From positions 496,001-560,000 of the forward strand of contig OY970356.1 in NCBI GenBank assembly GCA_963718685.1: a stretch of 64,000 nt of DNA, in the 5' to 3' direction. A program made the translations under genes and the position numbers. This document shows positions 8,143 through 16,412 of this stretch, one piece after another. Positions within the stretch are counted from its first letter, which is position 1, and every line of letters starts with the position of its first letter. The DNA comes from CAVQWH01 sp963718685. Lineage in GTDB: Bacteria; Patescibacteriota; Saccharimonadia; Saccharimonadales; Saccharimonadaceae. The notes under the pieces are model-generated. The model did no database searches and was not told the origin of the DNA. It worked only from the letters and a program-made list of their open reading frames with translations.

Positions 8143-8544
8143 TTAAGCTTCTTTTAATCCAAGTTCTTTAAGAGCCTGCTTTGCTTTATCAAAGTGTTCC
8201 AGTGTAACCATAATGTAGTCTTTAGAGTAAGTAGAAATAACAAGATTATTACAGCCCTTACCCGAAATTGCACCCGTTATAGCCGCCAGAAAACCAACTG
8301 CGTAAAATGGAGCCGAAACTCGCACTTCAATAAGTTTACGTACGTCTTTATTTTGCTCTATAACCTGAATTTTATCTGCTTTGCTTTTTTCAAACACTGC
8401 AGTTACTTCATCTTCATCTTTAGAAACCATAAAACAATCATCTAAATTAGGTATTTCTGAGACTTTAGAGTAAATCCATTCACCCTCGTGAGCAATAAAA
8501 GTTGACGTGTCGAGTACTTTTTGCGGTTCGTTGCTAATATTCAT
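8143..8544 (-). CDS. ACT-domain protein
   Basis: 133 residues. The second half (APFYAVGFLAAITGAISGKGCNNLVISTYSKDYIMVTLEHFDKAKQALKELG) matches the ACT-domain family related to aspartate kinase and CASTOR-type ligand sensors, with the Gly turn between strand and helix. These small domains usually bind amino acids. No kinase is attached or nearby, so it is probably a stand-alone ligand-binding protein. TATGAT lies 9 bases before the ATG. Confidence 0.7.
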   Translation of the reverse strand: MNISNEPQKVLDTSTFIAHEGEWIYSKVSEIPNLDDCFMVSKDEDEVTAVFEKSKADKIQVIEQNKDVRKLIEVRVSAPFYAVGFLAAITGAISGKGCNNLVISTYSKDYIMVTLEHFDKAKQALKELGLKEA

Positions 8545-8554
8545 AATGATTCAA

Positions 8555-9010
8555 TCATAGCATTTTTATATACAAAGCTATCGCTCCTGAAATAATAGCC
8601 CCAAAAAAGGCTGCTCCTACAATAAAAACACTCCTCCAAAAGAATTCTCGTCTTCTAAGTTCTACTCGTGCTCTTTCTACATTCGCCTGCAATTTTGTAA
8701 GCTGTTCCTTCCTTGATTTAGCCATAAAGTGCATCTCGCCTTTCTTCTCTGGCTCAGCTAGATCCGGGTGAGGATAAGTCATACCAGCAAGAAAATATAA
8801 ATCCCTCTTCTTCATGTATCTCATAGTTTTAGGATTTATCTGACCCAGTCTAGCGTGATTGTACAAAAGTACCCACTCAAAATTACTTTCTGTAAAATCT
8901 AGCTGCTCCAGCTCTCCTGCTTGGTGGTTTGAAGCAGCTTCTTTAGCTGCTTCCGTAGCTTCTTCACTTGCACAATCTGATATTTTAATTCTTCGCCAAT
9001 AAAATTTCAT
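8555..9010 (-). CDS. Hypothetical C-terminally anchored membrane protein
   Basis: 151 residues. A soluble, acidic N-terminal part is followed by a charged, probably helical stretch (SRKEQLTKLQANVERARVELRRR) and one C-terminal membrane helix (SVFIVGAAFFGAIISGAIALYI). I do not recognise the family. TATAAT lies 10 bases before the ATG. It is divergent from the gene at 9128. Confidence 0.6.
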   Translation of the reverse strand: MKFYWRRIKISDCASEEATEAAKEAASNHQAGELEQLDFTESNFEWVLLYNHARLGQINPKTMRYMKKRDLYFLAGMTYPHPDLAEPEKKGEMHFMAKSRKEQLTKLQANVERARVELRRREFFWRSVFIVGAAFFGAIISGAIALYIKML

Positions 9011-9127
9011 ATTACCTACAATTATAGCGCCTATTAGAAAGTACTTTCAAAGCCCTAGCAACTTATCGTAAGTATATATATTCTTATGCTTGCAAAAACT
9101 ATAATTAAAATCTAATCTTATAAACAG

Positions 9128-9640
9128 ATGAGTGAAGGTTTTTGGCTAGTCGTAGGAATTGTAGTGGGCTCTGTAACCACTTTTATAGCAAACTTAGTGG
9201 CAGATAGAATTAAAAATACCCAGGACAACAAACAAGCCAAGAAAAACCTAAGACTTATATTAAGGATAGAATTTGAAGGAACACTAAAGTATCTAGACGA
9301 GTTGAAGTCTGATTATAACAATAGTGAAAGATTCGCACTAAAACTAATTAATACATTGATTAAAAACATAAACGCTCTTGAAAACTACAAGTCTAATTTG
9401 TACTACTTACAAGACGCTGACTTGCAAAGGAAGGTTGCATACTTAATCACATCGTTAGGTCTGTATTTTAATGAAATTAGTGGCATTGAAAGTCTTGCTG
9501 TAGACTTACAATCCAATAAAAAAACAATAACGGCCCTTGAAGAAGATAATAAATGGTTTGAAAAGGAAAGAAGAAATAAGCACGTAGAGATTGTTGATTT
9601 TCGACGTCAGCTAGAAGACATAATTCAAGAACTAAGTTAG
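9128..9640 (+). CDS. Hypothetical N-terminally anchored membrane protein
   Basis: 170 residues: one N-terminal membrane helix (FWLVVGIVVGSVTTFIANLVA) followed by a long, charged, mostly helical cytoplasmic region. The shape resembles small membrane proteins found in accessory regions, but no family is recognised. It is one of the few plus-strand genes here and is AT-rich compared with the housekeeping genes that follow. No clear Shine-Dalgarno precedes the ATG. Confidence 0.6.
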   Translation: MSEGFWLVVGIVVGSVTTFIANLVADRIKNTQDNKQAKKNLRLILRIEFEGTLKYLDELKSDYNNSERFALKLINTLIKNINALENYKSNLYYLQDADLQRKVAYLITSLGLYFNEISGIESLAVDLQSNKKTITALEEDNKWFEKERRNKHVEIVDFRRQLEDIIQELS

Positions 9641-9657
9641 TTTTCCTACTTACAAGA

Positions 9658-10938
9658 TTATTTCAGCAAGCCTTGAACAATTCTATCTTGCTTAGTCGTA
9701 TCCCGATCACGAACAGTTACAGTATCATCTTCCAGAGTTTGGAAGTCTATTACTACGTGATGCAAGACGCCGATTTCGTCGCTGCGGCGGTAGCGTTTAC
9801 CGATATTACCGTTGTCGTCCCAATTTACTGCGCCGTGCTTTTTCTTTAGGGCTTTATAAACTTCCTGCGCCTTTTCCACCAGCTCTGGCTTGTTTTTAAG
9901 CAAAGGTGAAACGGCATATTTTACCGGTGCGATGTTTTCTGGCAGCTTTAAGTAAACACGCTTTTCGCCGCCGACTTCGTCTTCTGTGTAAGCAGCATCT
10001 AACACAGCCATAACTGCGCGCTCTACACCAAAGCTTGGCTCTATCACATGTGGAATGAACTTTTCGTTCGTGCCTTTGATGGTGTATTCCATGCTGCGGC
10101 CGCTGGCTTTTTGAATATTGCTAAGGTCGAAATCTGTGCGATACGCCAGACCCAGCAGCTCTTCGCGGCCGATTGGGTAATCGTATTCAATATCAACCGT
10201 GCGCTTGCTGTAGTGCGCTCTGTCGTCACTAGGAACTTCCAGCTCGTGAATTTTATCTTTAGGTAAACCAAGCTTTTCTAAAAAGACGTGCACATCTTTT
10301 AGCAGCGCCTCGAAAGCCTTTTCCCATTCTTTGGGGTTAACGAAATATTCAATTTCCATTTGTTCGAACTCGCGAGAGCGGAAAATAAAATCGCGCGGGC
10401 TGATTTCATTGCGAAAGGCTTTGCCCATTTGGGCTATACCAAATGGTAAATCTGGGTAAAAGCTGTCTAATACGTTTTTGTAATTAGTGAAAATACCTTG
10501 TGCGGTTTCTGGCCGCAAGTAACTAACCGAGCTTTCGTCTTCCAGCGGGCCAACATTGGTTTTAAACATCATATTAAACTGGCGCGGTTCGCTTAATTTG
10601 TCTTTAGTGCCGCAAACTGGGCATTTGCCACCTTCAACATGATCTTCACGCAAGCGTGAATGACAGTCCAAGCACTCTACCATAGGGTCGCTGAATCCTG
10701 TGGCGTGGCCACTGGCTTCCCAAACTTTTTTGTTCATTAAAATCGCTGCGTCGACACCAAACATATCGTCGCGCTCGCTAACAAAAGTTTGCCACCAAAG
10801 ATTCATGATGTTTCGTTTTAGCTGCACACCAAGCGGGCCGTAATCCCACGTGCCGCTTAAGCCGCCATAAACTTCAGAGCCCTGGTAAATAAACCCGCGG
10901 CGTTTAGCTAGGCTAACGATGTTTTCTAAACTCGCCAT
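9658..10938 (-). CDS. glyQS: Glycyl-tRNA synthetase, single-chain (alpha2) type
   Basis: 426 residues. Class II core with RRGFIYQGSEVYGG, motif 2 FRNEISPRDFIFRSREFEQMEIEYF and motif 3 EPSFGVERAVMAVLDAAY, then an anticodon-binding domain from about residue 335. A Cys4 zinc knuckle (CLDC...CPVC, residues about 89-110) sits in the insertion. It charges tRNA-Gly. TATACT lies 10 bases before the ATG and there is no Shine-Dalgarno, consistent with a leaderless message. Confidence 0.97.
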   Translation of the reverse strand: MASLENIVSLAKRRGFIYQGSEVYGGLSGTWDYGPLGVQLKRNIMNLWWQTFVSERDDMFGVDAAILMNKKVWEASGHATGFSDPMVECLDCHSRLREDHVEGGKCPVCGTKDKLSEPRQFNMMFKTNVGPLEDESSVSYLRPETAQGIFTNYKNVLDSFYPDLPFGIAQMGKAFRNEISPRDFIFRSREFEQMEIEYFVNPKEWEKAFEALLKDVHVFLEKLGLPKDKIHELEVPSDDRAHYSKRTVDIEYDYPIGREELLGLAYRTDFDLSNIQKASGRSMEYTIKGTNEKFIPHVIEPSFGVERAVMAVLDAAYTEDEVGGEKRVYLKLPENIAPVKYAVSPLLKNKPELVEKAQEVYKALKKKHGAVNWDDNGNIGKRYRRSDEIGVLHHVVIDFQTLEDDTVTVRDRDTTKQDRIVQGLLK

Positions 10939-10959
10939 ATTACAGTTTAGTATAGCAGA

Positions 10960-11634
10960 TTAATCGCCAACTGCCCTGGCAACCGACAAGCAATCATTTA
11001 GTACGCGGTCTATTCCTGATAATTTGGCTATGACTTCAGGCTTTTTTAAGTGCAAAATTTTTAGGAGTTTTAGGTGATCGGCCGAAAAGCTGCCCTTTTC
11101 GTCTTCCACGAACGACATCTCGGCAATGTCGAAACGATAATTTTTATCAGCTTTGAGTGGCTTGCCAGCCGAGTCGCTGCCAAGGTTTAAGCCATGCCCC
11201 ATTGCCTCGGATAGATTAGCGTAAAACCAAGCTTCGGTAAGGTTAAGCGGGATATTTTTATTGTTCAGGCTTTCTAGCATGGTTTTAGCGATTTCATAAA
11301 ACTTTGGTTCGGTTAAATAATCGTCTAGCTTAGAAAGACGCTTCAAGGCTTCATAACTAAACTGCAGGCGATCGTAATCTTCCATAATAAAGGTGAAAAA
11401 CTTTTTAAGCCGCGCTGAAGTTATGATGCCCATGTCGCTTTTGCCATAGCGCACAACTAAATCTGTAACTGCTAAAAGTTCAATTCCACCCGCTAGTTTG
11501 CTGCCTTCGCGGCGCACACCTTTGGCAATACCACTGAGTTTGCCGTTTTGCGGCGTGAGAAGCTGCAAAATCCTATCGGATTCGCCATAGTTAATACGCC
11601 TTAAAATGATGGCTTCAGTGCGAATCGGACCCAT
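10960..11634 (-). CDS. recO: DNA repair protein RecO
   Basis: 224 residues with the RecO N-terminal OB fold: IRTEAIILRRINYGESDRILQLLTPQNGKLSGIAKGVRR, followed by the helical C-terminal domain. RecO loads RecA onto gapped single-stranded DNA with RecR. The C-terminal Cys zinc cluster seen in some RecO proteins is absent. The ATG overlaps the stop of the upstream response regulator by one base, which makes an operon HK-RR-recO. Confidence 0.9.
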   Translation of the reverse strand: MGPIRTEAIILRRINYGESDRILQLLTPQNGKLSGIAKGVRREGSKLAGGIELLAVTDLVVRYGKSDMGIITSARLKKFFTFIMEDYDRLQFSYEALKRLSKLDDYLTEPKFYEIAKTMLESLNNKNIPLNLTEAWFYANLSEAMGHGLNLGSDSAGKPLKADKNYRFDIAEMSFVEDEKGSFSADHLKLLKILHLKKPEVIAKLSGIDRVLNDCLSVARAVGD

Positions 11635-12005
11635 CAGACTACCTTCTTTAGCGTGCTAACCAGTTCTTTTGGCGTAAGATGAGATTTGTCTAAAACCGCC
11701 GCTACGCCATAGCCTTTTAGCGACTCGGCATCTATTTGGTGCTGTTTCAGGCTGGTGCATAAAACGACCGGTATTGATTTTGTATCGGTGTATGATTGCA
11801 ACTCATGAAGCAAAGCAAAGGCATTAACACCTGGCAACAAGATATCTAGCAAGATAACGCTCGGCGGCATTTCGTCGATAGCATCTATCGCCTCTTTGGG
11901 GCTTCTTATCGCATCAACCTGCCAGCCCGCCTCGCTTAAAATAAGCTTAAAGCTGTCGGCCAGCCAAGAATCGTCTTCAACTATTAAAACCGTGTTCTTT
12001 TTCAT
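11634..12005 (-). CDS. Single-domain response regulator
   Basis: 123 residues, a receiver domain only: acidic pocket VEDD, phosphoacceptor Asp in ILLDILLP, Thr/Ser in CTS and Lys in VLDKS. There is no output domain, so it likely acts through protein contacts. It overlaps the upstream histidine kinase by 4 bases and recO by one base, so the kinase is its probable partner. Confidence 0.9.
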   Translation of the reverse strand: MKKNTVLIVEDDSWLADSFKLILSEAGWQVDAIRSPKEAIDAIDEMPPSVILLDILLPGVNAFALLHELQSYTDTKSIPVVLCTSLKQHQIDAESLKGYGVAAVLDKSHLTPKELVSTLKKVV

Positions 12006-12742
12006 GAAGGCAAAAAGCTAAGCTGCTGCACAGACTGGGTTTCAATGAAAAACGTAGCCCCCACCTGACGATGCGCAATGGCGCCGATACGGCCGTTCAT
12101 AGCCTCGGCAAATTGGCCGGCAATATAAAGCCCAAGACCGCTAGCAGCCGGATGTTCGCTGATAGGCTGAGGCATTTTACCCAAACGCTCGCGCAAGCGG
12201 CTGAAAATATCTTTTGAAATATGCGGGCCATAATCTCGCACACTTAATCTAACCGCTGAATCAGAAGAGTGTTTCTTAACACTTAAAACAATTGGCCGTT
12301 TAGGATCGGTAGTGTGAGTTAGAGCATTATCGCACAAGCCCAGAGTCGCGCTACGAAGCAGCTCATGATGTGCTAAAGCTAGCGTGGGCTGTTTTGGTAA
12401 ATGAAGCTCTATCTTTCTGTCCATTGCTTTTAAAAGCGGTGTCAGTTCGTGAGCCACGTCTTCGCATAAACGAGAAGTTTGCACCGGTTCAAGCGCAAAA
12501 TCGCCTTCTGACAGCCTGGTGCTGCGAGTTAAGGCTTCTACAAGACGCATTGAGCGCTCGCTGGTCAGTTCAATCCTCTGGGCAATTTGCTTTTTATCTG
12601 CTGCGCCAGTTAATTTATCGTCTTGTAGCAAAAGAGCAAGTTGGCGAATTAGCACCAGCGGTGCCTTAAGTTCATGCGCCGCTGCCACCAGTGATTCATT
12701 GTCAGCTAGCGCACTAGATAACTGCTGATCCCTCGCCTCCAT
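12002..12742 (-). CDS. Soluble histidine kinase
   Basis: About 246 residues from the ATG at 12742, chosen because TACACT lies 11 bases upstream. The H-box is AAHELKAPL, the N-box GLCDNALTHT, G1 VRDYGPHIS and G2 ASGLGLYIAGQF. There is no membrane helix and no recognisable sensor domain, so the signal must be cytoplasmic or come from a partner. It is coupled to the response regulator at 11634. Confidence 0.88.
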   Translation of the reverse strand: MEARDQQLSSALADNESLVAAAHELKAPLVLIRQLALLLQDDKLTGAADKKQIAQRIELTSERSMRLVEALTRSTRLSEGDFALEPVQTSRLCEDVAHELTPLLKAMDRKIELHLPKQPTLALAHHELLRSATLGLCDNALTHTTDPKRPIVLSVKKHSSDSAVRLSVRDYGPHISKDIFSRLRERLGKMPQPISEHPAASGLGLYIAGQFAEAMNGRIGAIAHRQVGATFFIETQSVQQLSFLPS

Positions 12743-12800
12743 ATCTAATAAGTAGTGTAGCACATTTTGTGGCTACGCTAACTTTTGTTAAACGAAGTTT

Positions 12801-13460
12801 TTACGGATTAAAGTTTAGAGATTTAACGATATTATTAAAGTCGTGCACATAGGTTTGCAAGTCGGTTTGCAAAATAAGAGTCTTGTCGCGAACCTTAAAG
12901 ATAACGGCTGCACCATTTACGTTAGGCGTAAAATGGCCGTCCAGACGTGTGCCGTTATATCCGGAAGCTTGAGCCACAGAGCTGCGCAATGCCCCACTTT
13001 GCAATAAGCCCTGGTATTGCTGCAAGACCTGAGAATAAGTTTGATTTAAAATAGAGACTCTCAAACCAAACTTATTATTGCCGTTGGTTGATGGAACCTG
13101 GTCTTTATTCAAATATGCCGCATAGGTGCCGCTCGTGCCCGGATTATATATATAAACGCTCCAGGTTTTAGGGTAGTCAAAAGAAACGCGGCCAAGATCA
13201 TCCGGCCCGACGAATTGTTTATTCGGCTCTTTTTCGCGCTCGGCAAAAGTTTTATTGTCTTGGTTGAGCTGCTGCTGCTTTGCGTCAGCTACGGCACTGT
13301 CAATCTTGCTGTTAACGTTGGTTTTTTGGTCGTTATAGTTAACAAGTGCCCAAATCATTACCGAGCCCAGAACCAACACCAAAATACTTAGCACTATGTT
13401 AACAACCAGCTGGCCGGTTACCAAGCCAACTTCTTGTTGTAAAATGCGTTTATTCTTCAT
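12801..13460 (-). CDS. Membrane-anchored extracytoplasmic protein, unknown
   Basis: 219 residues: one membrane helix (about residues 17-42), a Gln/Asn/Lys-rich stalk, then a compact domain beginning FDYPKTWSVYIY and ending TDLQTYVHDFNNIVKSLNF. The FDYPKTW start and IVKSLNF end are the pattern of PsbP-like or lipoprotein-type globular domains; the role is unknown. TATAGT lies 7 bases before the ATG. Confidence 0.65.
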   Translation of the reverse strand: MKNKRILQQEVGLVTGQLVVNIVLSILVLVLGSVMIWALVNYNDQKTNVNSKIDSAVADAKQQQLNQDNKTFAEREKEPNKQFVGPDDLGRVSFDYPKTWSVYIYNPGTSGTYAAYLNKDQVPSTNGNNKFGLRVSILNQTYSQVLQQYQGLLQSGALRSSVAQASGYNGTRLDGHFTPNVNGAAVIFKVRDKTLILQTDLQTYVHDFNNIVKSLNFNP

Positions 13461-13502
13461 GACGATAACTATACCCTACCCGGCTTAGGTTTGTAAAGAC
13501 GC

Positions 13503-14009
13503 TTACGGTTTAAGTTTATAAAGATGCATCGGCCCTACGTTTTTTTGTAAAGGCACGCTGGAGGGCAATTTAAAACTATAACTAATAATCGTAAGGGGCC
13601 GGCGTGTTCTTACCACGTGAGCCTTCAAATAACGTTCAAGCCGCTTCATGTCGCGGCCGTTGATAAAAACGTACACCAACGTAGTTTCAGCCGGCAGCCG
13701 CACCAACCAAAAATCACTCCAGCGGGTAGTTTGGTTTTTATAGTTTCGCCCTAAAAACCAAGCCATAAACACTAAAAACGGGTTGAGTTCATAGCCAATG
13801 GCTTTGGCGCCTTTTTTGGAAGCATATCTGAGCAAACTGCCGTCGCCCGAGCCCAGATCAACCACTACGTCACGCGAGCCAACTTTATACAACTCATCAA
13901 AAGCCTGCTGGCGTTGGCGCTTCATGGTAGGCACGTAAGGCGCACCGCGGAAAACTACCAGCCCAAAACTGGCCAGCAGCAAACCTCCTAAAACCAGCCA
14001 ACCCGGCAC
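13503..14009 (-). CDS. Membrane-tethered class I SAM methyltransferase-like protein
   Basis: 168 residues. An N-terminal hydrophobic helix (WLVLGGLLLASFGLVVF) is followed by motif I VVDLGSGDGSLL and an acidic residue after the second strand (IGYELNP). The domain is shorter than most Rossmann methyltransferases and the substrate is unknown. Its ATG shares a base with the stop of xseB, so it is part of the exonuclease VII operon. Confidence 0.7.
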   Translation of the reverse strand: MPGWLVLGGLLLASFGLVVFRGAPYVPTMKRQRQQAFDELYKVGSRDVVVDLGSGDGSLLRYASKKGAKAIGYELNPFLVFMAWFLGRNYKNQTTRWSDFWLVRLPAETTLVYVFINGRDMKRLERYLKAHVVRTRRPLTIISYSFKLPSSVPLQKNVGPMHLYKLKP

Positions 14010-14221
14010 TATTTTTCCTCTTGATCAAATCGTTTAGATAAAACTGTAATTTCGTTTTTCAGCTCACTAAGCTGCTTTTCAATTTCTTTGGACAGTTCAT
14101 CGGCTTCTTTAAACTTTTTCAGCGCATCCTCAATTGAAAAATCTTCTTGGTCAAACCAAGCCACCAGCTCGTCGAGCTTTTTTAACTTGGCACTTAGATC
14201 TGAATTATTTTTTGCTGACAT
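14009..14221 (-). CDS. xseB: Exonuclease VII small subunit
   Basis: 70 residues with the typical XseB helical hairpin: KLDELVAWFDQEDFSIEDALKKFKEADELSKEIEKQL. It assembles with XseA to degrade single-stranded DNA to short oligonucleotides. It overlaps the end of xseA by 17 bases, supporting the pairing. Confidence 0.92.
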   Translation of the reverse strand: MSAKNNSDLSAKLKKLDELVAWFDQEDFSIEDALKKFKEADELSKEIEKQLSELKNEITVLSKRFDQEEK

Positions 14222-15329
14222 TTATTACTCCTGCCTTAATTATAGCTTTGTTTAACTCGATAGCTAATTCATTGCCCTTTTGCAACTTAGCCACGTTAAC
14301 GCCGCTTACAACCTTGCCCTGGCTGCGCACAATTCCGTAGCCGCGCTTTAAAACCTGTCTAGGGTCGACTTGGTTTAAACTACGACCCAAAGCCTGATAA
14401 TCAGTCTGGAGCTGTTGCTGGCGGCGTCTTAAAGCTTCGTAACTACTTTGTAAACCCTCGCTGACTTCCCTCTGCTTAGAATCAAGCTGGTTTTTAGTTC
14501 TTTCAAGCATGCGTTTCAAAGTGTAATGAGCGCCTTCGATAATCTGGTTCTTGTCAGGAACTAAAATCTGAGCCGCGTTGCTAGGAGTACTGGCTCGGCT
14601 ATCCGCTACCATATCAGCTAACGTAATGTCGGTTTCATGGCCGACTCCGACTAGCGTAGGTACCCGGCTGGCTGCGATTGCCCGAACCAAAGGTTCGTCG
14701 TTAAAAGCCGCCAAGTCATCGGCACTGCCGCCGCCGCGAACAACCACAATTACCTCAGGCGGTTCCGATGCTTCATTAAAATATTGCAAAGCCCTAATTA
14801 TCTGAGGCGGCGCGCTATTACCCTGTACTAGCACATGCGCAACTTCAACTTTTAAACCGCCAAAACGTTGGTTTAAAATCTTGATAAAATCTGCAAAACC
14901 TGCCGCTTCGGTAGAGCTAATCACGCCTACTTTAGAAGGCAAACTCGGAAGCGGCCTTTTACGCTCAAGGTCAAACAAGCCTTCTTTAGCTAGTTTAGCT
15001 TTTAACAGCTCAAAAGCCCGCCTTAAGCTGCCCTCGCCCATCAAGTCGATACGCTTTACAGTCAAGCTGAATTTGCCCCAAGCGGTAATTTTAGGCTGGG
15101 CAAAAACTTCGACTTTCATGCCATCTTCCAAAGGTGTGCGTAGCTGGTATTTCATCATGAAACAGCTAAGACTAGACTTATCATCTTTGATATCAAAAAA
15201 TACATACTTATTTTGGCTGATTTTAAAATTACTAACCTCGCCCACAACACTTAAGTCGGGATAGGCATAATCTAGGGTTTGATTAATTACTGCTACGCAC
15301 TGGCTAACGCTTAATTGGACCGTTGTCAT
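14205..15329 (-). CDS. xseA: Exonuclease VII large subunit
   Basis: 374 residues. An N-terminal OB fold (SVSQCVAVINQTLDYAYPDLSVVGEVSNFK) precedes the catalytic region with VISSTEAAGFADFIKIL, VVVRGGGSADDLAAFNDE and VGHETDITLADMVADSRASTPS, all hallmark stretches. A coiled-coil segment follows. It starts inside the preceding flippase-like gene (26-base overlap). Confidence 0.95.
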   Translation of the reverse strand: MTTVQLSVSQCVAVINQTLDYAYPDLSVVGEVSNFKISQNKYVFFDIKDDKSSLSCFMMKYQLRTPLEDGMKVEVFAQPKITAWGKFSLTVKRIDLMGEGSLRRAFELLKAKLAKEGLFDLERKRPLPSLPSKVGVISSTEAAGFADFIKILNQRFGGLKVEVAHVLVQGNSAPPQIIRALQYFNEASEPPEVIVVVRGGGSADDLAAFNDEPLVRAIAASRVPTLVGVGHETDITLADMVADSRASTPSNAAQILVPDKNQIIEGAHYTLKRMLERTKNQLDSKQREVSEGLQSSYEALRRRQQQLQTDYQALGRSLNQVDPRQVLKRGYGIVRSQGKVVSGVNVAKLQKGNELAIELNKAIIKAGVINVSKK

Positions 15330-16359
15330 GATCGTACTTCCAAATGGTTAGTTGATAAAATATGTAGCCGGTTCCGATAGTAAGAAGTAGCAATATGACT
15401 CTTGCAAGCAACACGCCCGCAATTGCCAAGCCCTGCCCTATGCCAGCCGCCGCTAAAAATGCAATCATCAAAGCTTCAAAAGCTCCAGCTCCACCTGGAG
15501 TAATAACTATAAAGCCGGCAAACGAAGCTAGGCCGTAAGCAATAATGATTGGTGCCGGGTTAACTAGACCGCCCAGCGACCAAAACACCAAGGAATACGG
15601 CAAAATATCCAGCACCATAAAGAGCAAACCCCACAGGTAAGGCTTAATGAGTAATTTTTTATCTGCCTTAAGAGCAACGTAATCTACGTGTATTTCATCA
15701 AAGAATTTTTCTACAACCTTTAGGTTGAAAACATCTTTCTTACGCCCCGCAGTTACCCAACCGACAAAGCCGTTTATAGCATTAGTCGACCAGCGCGCAA
15801 ATGAATTAAGGCGTGTTTTGCTATTAGCAAGATAAATGCCGAAAACCAGAGTAAAAATTGCAAAAGTAGTCAGCAAGGTGCTGAACATTAAAATCGGCCG
15901 GCTTACGCCGCTGTCCCAAGTTACCGCTATTACAGAAATAATAAGCAAGGTGGTAAATGCTAAAAATCCCACTGCATAACGCACAATCAAAGCTAACGTG
16001 GAGCGGCTGGCCGGAACTCCCATTTTGCCCAAGCGCCATCCTATATACGAGAAGCCGGATACTCCCCCGCTTGGTAAAATATGATTTACAAAGTTACCTT
16101 CAATAGCTATGCGAGCCAAAGACCAACGAGATGCATTATGAAGTTCATTTTTGTCGCGCAAATAGGTAAATATCATCTCACCCACCGCGTAATAAGATAG
16201 AAGCTGAGTTGGAATAATCAGCAACAAAATCCATATGTTGACTTGACCCAACAGATTCCATGCCTGCAATATTTCATGCCTAGATAGAAATATTATGAGA
16301 GCTATCAGCAAAAAAGTCGCAATGCTTAGCCAGCCTTTGAAGGATAATTTTCGCTTCAT
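15304..16359 (-). CDS. Lysylphosphatidylglycerol synthase/UPF0104 flippase-like membrane protein
   Basis: 351 residues with about eight membrane helices. The family motifs NFVNHILPSGGVSGFSYIGWRL and FVITPGGAGAFEALMIAF are clear. Relatives move or modify lipids, and the catalytic aminoacyl-transfer domain of full-length MprF is missing. A TATAAT sits 9 bases before the ATG and faces another TATAAT (16394) serving the divergent methylase gene. Confidence 0.85.
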   Translation of the reverse strand: MKRKLSFKGWLSIATFLLIALIIFLSRHEILQAWNLLGQVNIWILLLIIPTQLLSYYAVGEMIFTYLRDKNELHNASRWSLARIAIEGNFVNHILPSGGVSGFSYIGWRLGKMGVPASRSTLALIVRYAVGFLAFTTLLIISVIAVTWDSGVSRPILMFSTLLTTFAIFTLVFGIYLANSKTRLNSFARWSTNAINGFVGWVTAGRKKDVFNLKVVEKFFDEIHVDYVALKADKKLLIKPYLWGLLFMVLDILPYSLVFWSLGGLVNPAPIIIAYGLASFAGFIVITPGGAGAFEALMIAFLAAAGIGQGLAIAGVLLARVILLLLTIGTGYIFYQLTIWKYDHDNGPIKR

Positions 16360-16393
16360 ACTTTGGCCATTATACCCGATATCGCTGGCAAGG

Positions 16394-16399
16394 TATAAT
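16394..16399 (+). promoter_or_regulatory. -10 element of the Trm11-like gene; decides its start
   Basis: TATAAT overlaps the first possible ATG (16398), so that ATG would lie upstream of transcription. The in-frame ATG at 16413 is the better start, giving a leader of only a few bases. The -35 region is weak. Confidence 0.5.
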
Positions 16400-16412
16400 G
16401 AAGTTTAGCATT

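Noticed and set aside
10044..10271. Open frames antisense or out of frame to glyQS
   Set aside because: They lie wholly within a well-conserved synthetase gene and have no start signals of their own.
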